64,000 nt of DNA from Pseudanabaena mucicola FACHB-723. Lineage in GTDB: Bacteria; Cyanobacteriota; Cyanobacteriia; Pseudanabaenales; Pseudanabaenaceae. The stretch is taken from positions 54,546 through 118,545 of the forward strand of contig NZ_JACJQB010000009.1 in the NCBI RefSeq assembly GCF_014696385.1. Reading direction: 5' to 3'. Position numbers and translations under genes: made by a program. A model generated the notes under the pieces. The model saw only the letters and a program-made list of their open reading frames with translations. It made no database searches and was not told the DNA's origin. Shown one piece after another: positions 17,342-27,154 of the stretch; positions within the stretch are counted from its first letter, which is position 1, and every line of letters starts with the position of its first letter.

Positions 17342-18760
17342 CCCAGCAACCCTTTCCTTAATCTCAATTACGAACCAGCGATCGAATCCCTAGAAGACTA
17401 TCATGATGTCGTGACTGCCGCCGAATATCCATTTCACAAATTACGCTGGCGGAATGATGATCTGCTGCCAACCCTTGGGCTAACACCTTCGCAAGTTAAT
17501 GATGATGACTTTATCGAAGCCTTTGGTCATTTTCGATCCGTGCGTCCATTCCTTGCCCTCCGCTATCACGGCTACCAGTTTGGGGAATACAATCCCCAAC
17601 TCGGCGACGGACGTGGCTTTATCTATGGACAAGTGCGCGGCATCGACAACCAACTTTACGATTTTGGCACTAAAGGCTCAGGGAGAACTCCTTACTCCCG
17701 CACCGCCGATGGTAGACTCACCCTCAAAGGTGGTGTTAGGGAAATTATTGCCTCGGAAGCACTGCACCGTATGGGTGTCAAAACTTCCCGATGCTTCAGT
17801 CTAGTCGAGACTGGCGAACAACTTTATCGTGGTGATGAACCTTCCCCAACTCGCTCATCGGTAATGGTGCGCTTTTCGCGATCGCATATTCGTTTCGGTA
17901 CATTTGAGCGCCTCAAGTGGATTGGTCGAGAAGATCTCGTGCGAAAGTTACTCGATCATGTTCTCCAAATTTACTATCCTCACCTCTGGGGGCAGCCCGA
18001 TCAAGATAGCCGCTTTTATCTAGAACTAGTCGAGCATGTCGCCACACTCTGCGCTCAGTGGATGGTTGCTGGTTTTTGCCATGCCGTTCTCAATACCGAC
18101 AACATGTCAATTACAGGGGAAAGCTTTGACTATGGCCCCTTTGCCTTCATTCCCACCTACGATCCTCGCTTTACAGCCGCCTATTTTGACTATGCAGGTC
18201 GTTACAGCTATGCCAATCAACCTGCTGCCTGCTATTGGAATCTCGAAAAACTCCAAGATCCCCTCAGTCTCGTGATGGATCGCGATTATATGCGTTCATC
18301 TCTAGAGAAATTTAAAGACTTCTATCGCCTTGCCTATTGCGACATGATGCTAAAGCGCTTAGGGTTTACAACGCTCTCTGAGCCTGAGACTGAGGATTTA
18401 ATCGGGGTTACGGTGGCACTACTCGCAGGAGTCCAAGCTGTTGGTTACAATCAATTTTTTGTTAACCTCCGTCAATCCTTTCACCCCAATTGGCGTGAAG
18501 ATGTCAGCAACATTTTTGCAAACCATGATTGGGAAATAACCGCAGAGCAGCAACCATTATTAGATAAATGGCGCGTCGTCTATCACCAATTGCTGATCCG
18601 TCAACCCCTCGACGAAATGACCAATATTGCTCAACAGCTTCAAAAAGCCAACCCCACCGTCATTTTTCTACGTCCCAAAATTGAAGAACTATGGGAGCGA
18701 ATTACCCTTGACGACGATTGGCAACCTCTATATGCTGCGATCGCCGAACTCAAAAACTAA
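17333..18760 (+). CDS. selO: Protein adenylyltransferase SelO (YdiU)
   Basis: 475 residues, matching the usual SelO length. Key motifs: GTKGSGRTPYSR near residue 105 (nucleotide-binding loop and Lys), EIIASEALHRMG near 140, NTDNMSITGESFDYGPFAF near 255 (metal-binding Asn/Asp). SelO is a pseudokinase-fold enzyme that transfers AMP from ATP to Ser, Thr or Tyr of proteins and is linked to redox stress. The C-terminal selenocysteine of eukaryotic SelO is absent, as in most bacterial forms. Its start overlaps the divergent RluA-like gene. Confidence 0.92.
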   Translation: MSHPSNPFLNLNYEPAIESLEDYHDVVTAAEYPFHKLRWRNDDLLPTLGLTPSQVNDDDFIEAFGHFRSVRPFLALRYHGYQFGEYNPQLGDGRGFIYGQVRGIDNQLYDFGTKGSGRTPYSRTADGRLTLKGGVREIIASEALHRMGVKTSRCFSLVETGEQLYRGDEPSPTRSSVMVRFSRSHIRFGTFERLKWIGREDLVRKLLDHVLQIYYPHLWGQPDQDSRFYLELVEHVATLCAQWMVAGFCHAVLNTDNMSITGESFDYGPFAFIPTYDPRFTAAYFDYAGRYSYANQPAACYWNLEKLQDPLSLVMDRDYMRSSLEKFKDFYRLAYCDMMLKRLGFTTLSEPETEDLIGVTVALLAGVQAVGYNQFFVNLRQSFHPNWREDVSNIFANHDWEITAEQQPLLDKWRVVYHQLLIRQPLDEMTNIAQQLQKANPTVIFLRPKIEELWERITLDDDWQPLYAAIAELKN

Positions 18761-18764
18761 ACTT

Positions 18765-18791
18765 AAGGAAGGATGCTTGGCATCCTTCCTT
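18765..18791 (+). terminator. Terminator between selO and the ACT-domain gene
   Basis: AAGGAAGGATGC/GCATCCTTCCTT hairpin with TTG loop. It lies between convergent genes and partly overlaps the 3' end of the neighbouring minus-strand gene region, so it probably serves both directions. Confidence 0.8.
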
Positions 18792-18793
18792 GA

Positions 18794-19510
18794 TTATCCC
18801 GACAAGCGCTGTTTGAGACTTTCCGCAATTTTAGTGCCTAAATATTCAGGAATCAGATTTTCGTTTGGCCCCAACAAATACAAAATTAAACGAGTGCGCC
18901 CCCGCCACACCAGCAAATTAGCATTTACCACCAGCAAATCCTCCTGCCAAATCGCATTCATTACCTTATAGAACAACCCTGGTTGGTTATCCGCCTCGAC
19001 CAATAGCGCAGGTAAATGAAAAACGCGATCGACATAAAAATTCGTTTCTACCTTCTGAAGTCCACTGTCAAGGTTAAACTCTAGCGCTAGCATTTCCTCA
19101 ACTTCAAACCGTCCCAGCAAAGTCTCCTTAATCGCCTTTCTCACATTTTCAGCCGTTTTGGACGGCAACGATTTGCCACCACGCGAGATCACCAACTTAA
19201 TAAATACCAACATCGGTGCATGGATCTGCCCATACAGACTCAGGCTATGGATTGTTAAGCCATAGGCAGCCAACACACCAAAAATATCATTAAGCAGAAA
19301 AGACTGATTGCGGTAAGCGAAATATAAAACGCTCTGACCACCTTCAGGCTTGATCTCGATAACAGCTTCTTTAGTTTGGTATAGCTGATAGGCTAGTCGC
19401 AGATTTTGCAGTTGAATGTCACTGCTCACAAACTGCTCATAAAACTGTGGAAAGCTAACATTAAAACGTTTGAGTAAATCAATCGTTGAGTTTTTGAGCC
19501 CAAACGTCAT
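18794..19510 (-). CDS. ACT-domain-like regulatory protein
   Basis: 238 residues from ATG 19510, chosen because GGGAGG lies six bases upstream. Two ACT-like beta-alpha-beta segments are visible: SVLYFAYRNQSFLLNDIFGVLAAYGLTI near 70 and FHLPALLVEADNQPGLFYKVMNAIW near 165; the second resembles the C-terminal ACT domains of GlnD. No nucleotidyltransferase or HD domain is present. This looks like the free-standing cyanobacterial GlnD-C-like protein, whose ligand is unknown. Single gene. Confidence 0.65.
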   Translation of the reverse strand: MTFGLKNSTIDLLKRFNVSFPQFYEQFVSSDIQLQNLRLAYQLYQTKEAVIEIKPEGGQSVLYFAYRNQSFLLNDIFGVLAAYGLTIHSLSLYGQIHAPMLVFIKLVISRGGKSLPSKTAENVRKAIKETLLGRFEVEEMLALEFNLDSGLQKVETNFYVDRVFHLPALLVEADNQPGLFYKVMNAIWQEDLLVVNANLLVWRGRTRLILYLLGPNENLIPEYLGTKIAESLKQRLSG

Positions 19511-19857
19511 TGCCAACCTCCCGCTTTGCGATCGCATTTCGCCGCCCAGAATATTGCGATCGCAGAGATCGCTGATGTCATATATCTATAACTTGGAAAT
19601 ATTGCGATCAAATTTGACATTGCTTATTTCAAAACTGGACAAAGTAAAGTCTAGACATGCAGAGGCTTAAGTCAAAGTAGCAACGATGCCACAATTCTAT
19701 CAGTATTAAAGGATTGACCATATCTTAGAGGGATTAGCGCCAAGTCGCAGTATTTTATGCTTTGCGATCGCAGGATTTCAACAAAAACGGATACAATGAA
19801 AAGGCAATTAGAATATCTGTAACGAATTTGTAATAAACAGAGCGATCGCTTACACAA
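19511..19857. other. Intergenic region without a recognised gene
   Basis: 347 bases between divergent genes. It contains several HIP1 octamers or near-HIP1 words and the Shine-Dalgarno of the minus-strand ACT gene. Short open frames on either strand lack start signals. No tRNA-like structure was noticed. Confidence 0.5.
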
Positions 19858-20355
19858 ATGGGGTTCTGGAAAAGCTTATTTGGTTCGGACACCCTCGAAC
19901 CAACCAAAAAAACAAAACTTCGCCAAGTACCAAATCAAAGCGGACAGATTTTCTTTAGCACCGAAAAAGATCTTGATCTCTACGAACTAGAAGAATTATG
20001 TGACTCTGTGGGTTGGGCGAGGCGACCAATTCGTAAAGTCCGTATCGCCCTGCAACATAGCTTTGTTGTCCTATCTATGTGGGAGCATCGCGGCGGTTTC
20101 CGCAGATTAATTGGCTTTGCCCGTGCCACCTCTGATTATGCTTTCAACGCGACATTATGGGATGTCGTCATTCACCCTGATTTTCAGGGTCGGGGCTTAG
20201 GCAAAGCAATGATGGAAGAAATGATCCGCGAGTTACGCAAATCCGACATAAGCAATATCAGTCTCTTTGCCGATGCCCATGTGGTTCAGTTTTATAGTCA
20301 ACTAGGTTTCAACGTCGATCCCGAAGGCATCAAAGGCATGTTTTGGTATCCATAG
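19858..20355 (+). CDS. GNAT family N-acetyltransferase (NSI/GNAT2-like)
   Basis: 165 residues with a GNAT fold. The acetyl-CoA binding motif A is [22 protein letters not shown] (residues about 100-122) with the RGxGK/A loop, and motif B is [12 protein letters not shown] near the C-terminus. The overall layout resembles the cyanobacterial ancestors of the plant chloroplast acetyltransferases (NSI/GNAT2; some were reported to acetylate serotonin in vitro). Likely a protein or amine acetyltransferase. The 28-residue N-terminus ([10 protein letters not shown]...) is basic and specific to this group. Confidence 0.82.
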   Translation: MGFWKSLFGSDTLEPTKKTKLRQVPNQSGQIFFSTEKDLDLYELEELCDSVGWARRPIRKVRIALQHSFVVLSMWEHRGGFRRLIGFARATSDYAFNATLWDVVIHPDFQGRGLGKAMMEEMIRELRKSDISNISLFADAHVVQFYSQLGFNVDPEGIKGMFWYP

Positions 20356-20364
20356 GTCATAGTC

Positions 20365-21450
20365 ATGAACCAAAATCATTTGTCGCGGATCGTACTAAAA
20401 GGGTTCAAATCAATCCGTGAGTGCGATCTTGAGTTAAAAGAACTAAATGTCTTAATTGGGGCTAATGGCTCTGGTAAGTCCAACTTTATTACTATCTTTC
20501 GACTGATTCAGCAAATTCTCGCCAGCAACTTACAGCTTTATGTCAGTAAACAGGGTGGTCCAGATTCTCTACTGTATTTCGGACGTAAAAGAACTCCGCA
20601 AATGACGGCTGAATTTTACTTTGGCAATAACGGCTATAAATTTGTTCTAGAGCCAACCCAAGATAACCGCATGGTTTTTGCTGATGAAAATTTCTGGTGG
20701 AATAGATACGGTGACTGGCGTGTTGGAGCAGGTTATTTTGAGACTAGAGTTGAGTCACAAAGGCAGCGTACAGGAATTTACGATTACACAGTACCAGTAA
20801 TGCAAAGTTGGCGACTCTACCACTTCCACGATACTAGCGATAGTTCTCTAGTCAAACAACGTCAAGCCATAAACGATAATATTTATCTCAGATCAGACGC
20901 TCAAAATTTAGCTGCATATCTTTACTTACTAAAAGAGCAATATCAAGCACATTATCAAAGAATCGTTAAAACAATCCAATTAGTAGCACCATTTTTTGGA
21001 GATTTTTATTTACGTCCTCATCCTAATAATCAAGACCAAATTGAACTGGAATGGGTTGAAAAAGGTGAAGATATACCGTTCAAGGCATATCAGCTCTCCG
21101 ATGGGACGTTGAGGTTTATTTGCCTTGCTACTGTATTGATGCAGCCAGAAGATAAGCAACCTGAAATGATTTTGATCGATGAGCCAGAGTTGGGCTTACA
21201 TCCCTACGCCATTAATGTTCTGGCTTCACTGCTGCGTTCTACAGCTAAATCTAAGCAAGTCATAGTTTCTACACAGTCAGTAGCACTACTTAATGAGTTT
21301 GATCCATCTGATGTAATTGTGTGTGATCGCATCGAAGGGGCAACACATTTACGACGACTAGATGAAGATGCTTTAGCTGAATGGCTAGAAGAATATTCTT
21401 TAGGTGAACTATGGCAAAAAAATCTTTTGGGTGGTAGACCATCGCGATGA
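20365..21450 (+). CDS. AAA ATPase of the RecF/OLD-like group
   Basis: 361 residues. ABC/SMC-type ATPase: Walker A GANGSGKSN near residues 32-40 right after KGFKSIRECDLELKELNVLIG, signature-like AYQLSDGTLRFICLATVL near 245, Walker B MILIDEPELGLHP near 268-280 and STQSVALLNEF near 305. This is the AAA_15/AAA_21 type that is often paired with a Toprim-like partner in defence modules. It overlaps the following DUF4276 gene by ATGA and starts only nine bases after the GNAT gene. HIP1 octamers, common in neighbours, are absent from this pair, consistent with acquisition. Confidence 0.85.
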   Translation: MNQNHLSRIVLKGFKSIRECDLELKELNVLIGANGSGKSNFITIFRLIQQILASNLQLYVSKQGGPDSLLYFGRKRTPQMTAEFYFGNNGYKFVLEPTQDNRMVFADENFWWNRYGDWRVGAGYFETRVESQRQRTGIYDYTVPVMQSWRLYHFHDTSDSSLVKQRQAINDNIYLRSDAQNLAAYLYLLKEQYQAHYQRIVKTIQLVAPFFGDFYLRPHPNNQDQIELEWVEKGEDIPFKAYQLSDGTLRFICLATVLMQPEDKQPEMILIDEPELGLHPYAINVLASLLRSTAKSKQVIVSTQSVALLNEFDPSDVIVCDRIEGATHLRRLDEDALAEWLEEYSLGELWQKNLLGGRPSR

Positions 21451-22091
21451 TTAGAGTCCATATTTTTTGTGAGGGGCAAACTGAAGAAACCTTTGTGCGA
21501 GAACTGTTAACAAGCCATTTTGCTCGACTAGATATTTGGATTAATCCAATTATTTTGCGTACCAGTAAAATCGGTAAAGGTGGTATATCAACCTATGGCA
21601 AACTTAAAAATCAGATTGAAAAAAAATGTAAGGAAGATCCGAATGCGTGGGTAACGACACTGATCGATTTTTATGGATTCCCTACGGATTTTCCCCAATT
21701 AGCAATACCTACAGGTTTATCATCAGTTAAGAGAGCAAAGATACTTCAGCAATCCTTTCAGGATGATATTGCAGAATCAAACTTCATTGCCAACTTGATG
21801 ATTCATGAGTTTGAAGGCTTTTTATTCAGTGAACCAGAAGCTTTTGGAAACTGGTGTGATAGTCCGCAAGTAGTCGTTAATCTGAGGAAGGTTCGTTCTG
21901 TGTTTCCGTCACCTGAGCATATTAATAATGGATATACGACTGCACCCTCCAAGCGGATTCTCAGTATATTTAGTCAATACGACAAGGTTTTACATGGCTC
22001 ATTAGTTGCTCTAGATATCGGCTTAGAAACTATTCGCCGTGAATGTCCAATTTTTAACAGCTGGATTGATCGCCTTGAAAGTCTTGCTTAA
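21447..22091 (+). CDS. DUF4276 family protein (Toprim-like)
   Basis: 214 residues of the DUF4276 type: HIFCEGQTEETFVRELL at the N-terminus with the candidate catalytic Glu, VTTLIDFYGFP near 70 with Asp, and NLMIHEFEGFLFSEPEAF near 120. The acidic pattern fits a Toprim-like nuclease fold. DUF4276 genes are regularly coupled to RecF/OLD-like ATPases, as here, by a four-base start-stop overlap. The pair resembles the ATPase plus Toprim logic of PARIS and AbiL-like systems, but it is not assigned to either. Confidence 0.82.
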   Translation: MIRVHIFCEGQTEETFVRELLTSHFARLDIWINPIILRTSKIGKGGISTYGKLKNQIEKKCKEDPNAWVTTLIDFYGFPTDFPQLAIPTGLSSVKRAKILQQSFQDDIAESNFIANLMIHEFEGFLFSEPEAFGNWCDSPQVVVNLRKVRSVFPSPEHINNGYTTAPSKRILSIFSQYDKVLHGSLVALDIGLETIRRECPIFNSWIDRLESLA

Positions 22092-22200
22092 ACTCAAAAA
22101 ATCGCTCAAAAAATTGAGAGAGGGCAAATCGTCTTTTCTTATTTGCGTAATTCTGTGCTAGTCTAGAAAAGCTTAATTTTTGATTTTTATAGCTAAGACT

Positions 22201-22437
22201 ATGCCTAAAGCTGGAATTCACCCAAAGTGGTATCCCGAAGCCAAAGTAATTTGCAACGGTGAAGTGGTAGCAACCATTGGTTCTACCCACCCTGAGATTA
22301 ATGTTGACGTATGGTCGGGCAACCACCCCTTCTACACAGGTACACAAAAGATTATCGATACCGAAGGTCGTGTAGAACGCTTCTTGCGTAAGTATGGAAT
22401 GTTTGACGAAGCTGCTGCTCAAGAAGAGACTAAATAG
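22201..22437 (+). CDS. rpmE: 50S ribosomal protein L31
   Basis: 78 residues starting MPKAGIHPKWYPEAKV at ATG 22201; an in-frame upstream extension to 22180 has no support. IHPKWY, the STHPEINVDVWSGNHPFYTG centre and GRVERFLRKYGM match bacterial L31. The zinc-binding Cys ladder is reduced to one Cys (VICNGEV), so this is the zinc-independent form. Followed by prfA on the same strand, an arrangement seen in other cyanobacteria. Confidence 0.95.
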   Translation: MPKAGIHPKWYPEAKVICNGEVVATIGSTHPEINVDVWSGNHPFYTGTQKIIDTEGRVERFLRKYGMFDEAAAQEETK

Positions 22438-22512
22438 ATAGTTAGATTTGAGCCTTGTTGCTCTTAAATTAGCTACTCAATTTCTACATTCTTTTTTGGT
22501 AACTCCAAACCC

Positions 22513-23619
22513 ATGCCTGCTGCCTATCTCATCAAAAAGCTCGAATCTGTTGAGCAAACCTTCAATGAACTGACTCGTCGGATGGGTGATCCCGACGTGG
22601 CAACTGATCACGGCGAGTTTCAGCGCATTGCCAAGGTGCGTGCTTCCTTAGAAGAGACCGTGCTGACCTACGAGACATTTCGTAAGGCTGAGCAAGATTA
22701 TAAAGAGGCACAAGAAATCTTGAAGGAGTCTAATGACCCCGAACTCAAGGAAATGGCAACGCTAGAGGTTGAAGAACTAGCAGCAAAGTTAGAGGAACTA
22801 GAGAAACGCTTACAGATCTTGCTCTTGCCCCAAGATCCTAATGATGACAAAAACATCATGCTGGAAATTCGGGCAGGTACGGGTGGTGATGAAGCGGGAA
22901 TTTGGGCTGGTGACTTAGTGCGACTATACACTCGCTATGCTGAGCGTCAAGGCTGGCGCGTTAAGATGGTTAGCGAAACATTAGCGGAAATGGGTGGTTT
23001 TAAAGAAGCAATCATTGAAGTGCAAGGCGAGCGCGTTTATAGCAAACTTAAGTTTGAGTCGGGCGTGCATCGGGTGCAGCGCGTCCCTGCTACTGAGTCA
23101 CAGGGTCGCGTGCATACCTCCACGGCGACGGTAGCAATTATGCCTGAGGTCGATGAAGTGGAAATTCACATCGATCCTAAGGACATTGAAATGTCTACAG
23201 CGAGATCTGGTGGTGCTGGTGGTCAAAACGTTAACAAGGTGGAGACGGCTGCTGACCTATTTCACAAACCGACAGGGATTAGAATTTTTTGTACAGAAGA
23301 ACGATCGCAGTTACAAAATAAAGAGCGAGCCATGCAGATTTTACGGGCAAAGCTCTATGAAATTAAATTGCGTGAGCAACAGGCAGAGATTACGACTATG
23401 CGCCGCTCTCAAGTGGGTACAGGCTCACGCTCAGAAAAAATTCGTACTTATAACTATAAAGATAGTCGTCTGACCGAGCATCGTTTAGGACAAAACTTTA
23501 CGCTGCCACCGATTCTTGAAGGTGAACTAGAAGAAGTGATTCAAAGCTGCATTTCTAAGGATCAACAGGAGCGTTTGCAAGAATTGGCAGTTGCAACGGG
23601 TGATGATCTCGTTTCTTAA
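22513..23619 (+). CDS. prfA: Peptide chain release factor 1
   Basis: 368 residues. The stop-codon recognition tripeptide P-A-T is in [14 protein letters not shown] near 195 and the peptidyl hydrolysis motif GGQ is in [14 protein letters not shown] near 238. Both identify RF1, which reads UAA and UAG. Start ATG 22513 gives the usual N-terminal helix. A terminator follows 20 bases after the stop. Confidence 0.97.
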   Translation: MPAAYLIKKLESVEQTFNELTRRMGDPDVATDHGEFQRIAKVRASLEETVLTYETFRKAEQDYKEAQEILKESNDPELKEMATLEVEELAAKLEELEKRLQILLLPQDPNDDKNIMLEIRAGTGGDEAGIWAGDLVRLYTRYAERQGWRVKMVSETLAEMGGFKEAIIEVQGERVYSKLKFESGVHRVQRVPATESQGRVHTSTATVAIMPEVDEVEIHIDPKDIEMSTARSGGAGGQNVNKVETAADLFHKPTGIRIFCTEERSQLQNKERAMQILRAKLYEIKLREQQAEITTMRRSQVGTGSRSEKIRTYNYKDSRLTEHRLGQNFTLPPILEGELEEVIQSCISKDQQERLQELAVATGDDLVS

Positions 23620-23639
23620 CTCAAACTAAATGCTCACAG

Positions 23640-23670
23640 AGCAAAGGGGACGCAAAGCGTCCCCTTTGCT
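23640..23670 (+). terminator. Terminator after prfA
   Basis: AGCAAAGGGGACGC / GCGTCCCCTTTGCT perfect stem with an AAA loop. Confidence 0.85.
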
Positions 23671-23716
23671 TTACGTTTTTGTAGGCTGAACGACCTTGTA
23701 TCGCTAAAATATAATC

Positions 23717-25219
23717 ATGCAAGTTCGTCAGAGTGTCACCTATAGCAGCATCGATTCTAAATCTCTGCACGATTGGATTGTTCAAGCGATCGCAAAAGCA
23801 CAGATCATAGGGTCGCCGATTTTATTTAGTTACTCTCAAAGCTGGGAGTGTGACAATCCCCTATTGTTGCTCGCGAGTAAGTCTGAGCCACACCAACCCA
23901 AGTTTTATTGGGAGCAACCGAACGCTGATTTGATTTTGGCGGCGGCAGGTTCGGTTGCTGAAGTGTCATTGCCCCATCAGGTTTTAATCGATCGCTTTGA
24001 CTGCGCCAAAAAATTTATCAATGAACATTTGCATAATGCGATCGCAGCACAGCATCCAGATTTAGGTAGTCACAAAATTACCAACGCCGCCGCATCGATT
24101 TATGTTTTGGGTGCGTTTTCCTTTTATGGCGCTGACGGTAATTGCTCTGACAATTTGCATCTTGCTGAAGATGCCCAACCTGCAATCGAGTTTCCCCCTC
24201 TACTATTTTTTATTCCCCATTGGATGGTGCGCCATAGCTCACAGGAATGTACATTAACGCTCAACCATTACATTCAGCCTTGGGATCATGCCGATGAGGT
24301 ACTAGAAAAATTAGAAACAATGCGATCGCATTTGCAATCTAGTTCTCAATATCAAGCCCCTACTGTCCATGAAGTCAGCAAGATTAGTGAAGTACAAGGA
24401 CGACAGATTTGGACAGAGATTGTTGAGGAAGCATTAACTTTAATTAATCAAGGGCATTTTGAAAAAGTAGTATTAGCTAGAGCGCTAGATGTTCTCGCCG
24501 ATCGCGATTTTGATCCTTTTCAAGTGCTGCATGTATTGCGTTGCGAGTACCCCGAATGTATTTCCTTTTTGCTGGACTATGGCACGGGTAAAACTTTTTT
24601 AGGCGCAACCCCAGAGGTGGTTTTGCAATTTGAATCACAGGGGGAGCATCTTTGGTTACGCAGCGATGCCTTAGCAGGTTCAATTCGTCGTGGCAAAACA
24701 GTCCAAGAAGATCAGATGTTGGGCGAACACCTGCTCAATAGTGAAAAGGATATGCGTGAACATCAGATTGTGATTCGCTCAATTTGCGATCGCTTACAAA
24801 GTATGGGTGCGGCAATTGATCCACAGGTGACAACGGGACTGCTCAAACTTTCTAATGTGCAGCATTTACACACGCCGATAACCGCCCAAATTAATGATCC
24901 TGACTGGTTAATTGCCCTCAATATTTTGCAACAACTACACCCCACTGCTGCCGTTGGTGGCGAACCAAGGGATCGTGCTGTGTGTTTTATGCAACAGTGG
25001 GAAGCTTGCGATCGCGGATGGTATGCCGCGCCAATCGGTTGGCTCAATGGTAACGGCGAGGGGACTTTTGGGGTAGGAATTCGGGCTGGCTACATTCAAG
25101 GCGATCGGGCAAGGATTTTTGCTGGGGCGGGAATTGTCGCAGATTCACAGGTAGAAAATGAACAAAGCGAAACCACAATTAAGTTCGCAGCCCTGTTAAA
25201 AGCGTTGGGCGCAATTTAA
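23717..25219 (+). CDS. menF: Isochorismate synthase
   Basis: 500-residue chorismate-utilising enzyme. Family marks: GHFEKVVLARALDV near 250, KTFLGATPEVVL near 295, ALAGSIRRGK near 315, LHPTAAVGG near 415, DRGWYAAPIGW near 432 and ENEQSETTIKF near the end. In cyanobacteria it makes isochorismate for phylloquinone, the photosystem I quinone. No other men gene is nearby. Start ATG 23717. Confidence 0.9.
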   Translation: MQVRQSVTYSSIDSKSLHDWIVQAIAKAQIIGSPILFSYSQSWECDNPLLLLASKSEPHQPKFYWEQPNADLILAAAGSVAEVSLPHQVLIDRFDCAKKFINEHLHNAIAAQHPDLGSHKITNAAASIYVLGAFSFYGADGNCSDNLHLAEDAQPAIEFPPLLFFIPHWMVRHSSQECTLTLNHYIQPWDHADEVLEKLETMRSHLQSSSQYQAPTVHEVSKISEVQGRQIWTEIVEEALTLINQGHFEKVVLARALDVLADRDFDPFQVLHVLRCEYPECISFLLDYGTGKTFLGATPEVVLQFESQGEHLWLRSDALAGSIRRGKTVQEDQMLGEHLLNSEKDMREHQIVIRSICDRLQSMGAAIDPQVTTGLLKLSNVQHLHTPITAQINDPDWLIALNILQQLHPTAAVGGEPRDRAVCFMQQWEACDRGWYAAPIGWLNGNGEGTFGVGIRAGYIQGDRARIFAGAGIVADSQVENEQSETTIKFAALLKALGAI

Positions 25220-25250
25220 GTAAAAAGGGTTGCCATGCAACCCTTTTTAC
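25220..25250 (+). terminator. Terminator between menF and the TPM gene
   Basis: GTAAAAAGGGTTGC / GCAACCCTTTTTAC perfect stem with CAT loop, between convergent genes and likely bidirectional. Confidence 0.85.
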
Positions 25251-25264
25251 TTATTTGCTTTTAC

Positions 25265-26149
25265 TTATCTGCTCTCTGGTGAGGGTGTTACCCGTTGAGG
25301 AGAAGGAATTAAATAGGCAATCACGGCTCCACCAACAAAACCTGCCACATTACGAACGATGGGAACCCACTCACTGGTTCTGGTCAAAACTGGCCCCAAG
25401 CCAAAGGAAATAAACAACATGCCCCATAGCGGCGTGAAAATTAAAGCCCATTTCCAAGCAAAGATCTCGCCTTCTTTACGAGGATGTCCTGCAAAGCCAA
25501 ATACTACGCCGCCAACGATGGAAGTAATTAAGGTCAGAATCCATTGCTCCTGTGGAATCCCTGGCACAACCGCACAGCCATCTTGATCTAAACAAGTGGC
25601 GATCGCATCAATTGCCGACAAAATTGATTGATCATAGCCCTGCTCTCTAACATAAAACTGATTGCCATAACGAGACTGTAGCTCAATCCAGAAACTGCGA
25701 GATAGTAATGGATAAACAGCATCACCGACACTAAAATTTAGCAAATTACGTCCACGGGCATCGGCAACCAACATCACGCTGTGGTCATCTAAACCCCAAA
25801 ACTCTTTAACCGCACGACCAGGAGTTCGATCTACCTGCGTCAGCACCCGCAACTTCCACCCTGTCTGATCTTCAAACTGCGTTAACTTTTTGTCCAGCGC
25901 TAATTCTTCACTCTCAGTCAAAAATCTTCCTAGATCGATTACGTTGGAATATTTGTCAGGTAATAACTCAGGGGCATCAAAGGCAAGAGCCGCAGGAATA
26001 TGCGTAAATGCGATCGCAAGTGGTAAGAATACTGCGATCGCAATCGCGCAAAATTGCTGAATAAAGTTTTGAGGGCATCTCGACAGAGAAAACTTTAGGG
26101 TAGTGGGCTTGATCATGGCGTTTGTTAAAGTTGGAATTTTAATGAGCAA
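25265..26149 (-). CDS. TPM domain protein (Psb32/TLP18.3-like)
   Basis: 294 residues; a start at ATG 26116 (283 residues) is also plausible. A hydrophobic leader ending AALAFDAPELLPD suggests export to the thylakoid lumen or periplasm. The TPM domain spans about 60-200 (VIDLGRFLTESEELALDKKL, RTPGRAVKEFWGL, SVMLVADARGRNLLNFSVGD). Two or three membrane segments follow (about 205-290). The Synechocystis Psb32 and plant TLP18.3 relatives assist photosystem II repair. The Cys pair near CLDQDGC could be a lumenal disulfide. Confidence 0.8.
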   Translation of the reverse strand: MLIKIPTLTNAMIKPTTLKFSLSRCPQNFIQQFCAIAIAVFLPLAIAFTHIPAALAFDAPELLPDKYSNVIDLGRFLTESEELALDKKLTQFEDQTGWKLRVLTQVDRTPGRAVKEFWGLDDHSVMLVADARGRNLLNFSVGDAVYPLLSRSFWIELQSRYGNQFYVREQGYDQSILSAIDAIATCLDQDGCAVVPGIPQEQWILTLITSIVGGVVFGFAGHPRKEGEIFAWKWALIFTPLWGMLFISFGLGPVLTRTSEWVPIVRNVAGFVGGAVIAYLIPSPQRVTPSPESR

Positions 26150-26229
26150 ATAGATCGCTAATCTTAATATTTCTTAATATCTTAGCAACAGTATATAGTT
26201 AAAGATACTTTCTCTCCCTATTATTTCCT

Positions 26230-27072
26230 ATGGCAAGCCCAATTCAGTGGTATCCAGGTCATATCGCCAAAGCTGAAAAGCAGTTGTTAGAACAACTAAA
26301 ATTGGTGGATGTGGTCATTGAAGTGCGTGACTCACGCATCTTGATGTCTAGTAGACATCCGAAAATTGAAAAATGGGTGGAGGGAAAGTCGCATATTTTA
26401 GTATGCAATCGCATTGATGCCATCTCCGCCAATGTCAAAACCCAATGGACGCGCTGGTTTACTGAGCAGGAGCGCATGGCATATTTCACCGATGCCCAAG
26501 CAGGCAAAGGCATGGTCGATCTCCTCAAAGCCGCACAAGTCGCAGGTGAAAAAGTCAATGAAAGGCGGCGTGGTCGTGGTATGTTGCCTCGTCCAGTCAG
26601 AGCCGTTGTTGTTGGTTTCCCCAATGTTGGCAAATCTGCCCTGATCAATCGCTTACTTAAGAAAAAAGTAGTTGCTAGCGCCAATAAACCGGGGGTCACT
26701 CGTCAGTTACGTTGGATTCGCATTTCTGATCAGATCGAACTGCTCGATACTCCGGGAGTCATCCCGCCTTTGCTTCATGATCAAGAAGCAGCAATGAAAT
26801 TAGCGATTTGTGACGACATCGGACAGGCCGCCTACGACAATGTATTGGTAGCCGCCGAAGCTGTGGAAATGTTGATGCAATTAAATATCAATCTCATGAG
26901 TCGCTATCAGATTGATCCCAAAACTGTTAGCTCAGGCATCGAGTATATCCATGAGGTGGCGGCTTTGAATAAGTTTCAAGGGGATCTTGATAAAGTTGCC
27001 AGATTAATTTTGTACGACTTTCGCAAAGGCAGACTAGGAGCAATCGCTTTAGAAATGCCGCCCCATTATTAG
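26230..27072 (+). CDS. rbgA: Ribosome biogenesis GTPase YlqF/RbgA
   Basis: 280 residues. A circularly permuted GTPase: G4 CNRIDA near 58, then G1 GFPNVGKSALINRL near 130, G2 region NKPGVTR and G3 DTPGV near 173. The N-terminus IQWYPGHIAKAEKQL is the YlqF signature. RbgA acts late in 50S assembly. Upstream spacer is short and AT-rich. Confidence 0.93.
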   Translation: MASPIQWYPGHIAKAEKQLLEQLKLVDVVIEVRDSRILMSSRHPKIEKWVEGKSHILVCNRIDAISANVKTQWTRWFTEQERMAYFTDAQAGKGMVDLLKAAQVAGEKVNERRRGRGMLPRPVRAVVVGFPNVGKSALINRLLKKKVVASANKPGVTRQLRWIRISDQIELLDTPGVIPPLLHDQEAAMKLAICDDIGQAAYDNVLVAAEAVEMLMQLNINLMSRYQIDPKTVSSGIEYIHEVAALNKFQGDLDKVARLILYDFRKGRLGAIALEMPPHY

Positions 27073-27154
27073 TCTATAAAAGACGCATTCCAGCTAAAAA
27101 TCAGTAATTTGCAACCAGTAATTTGCAACGGTATTAATTCAAGAACTTAAACGA

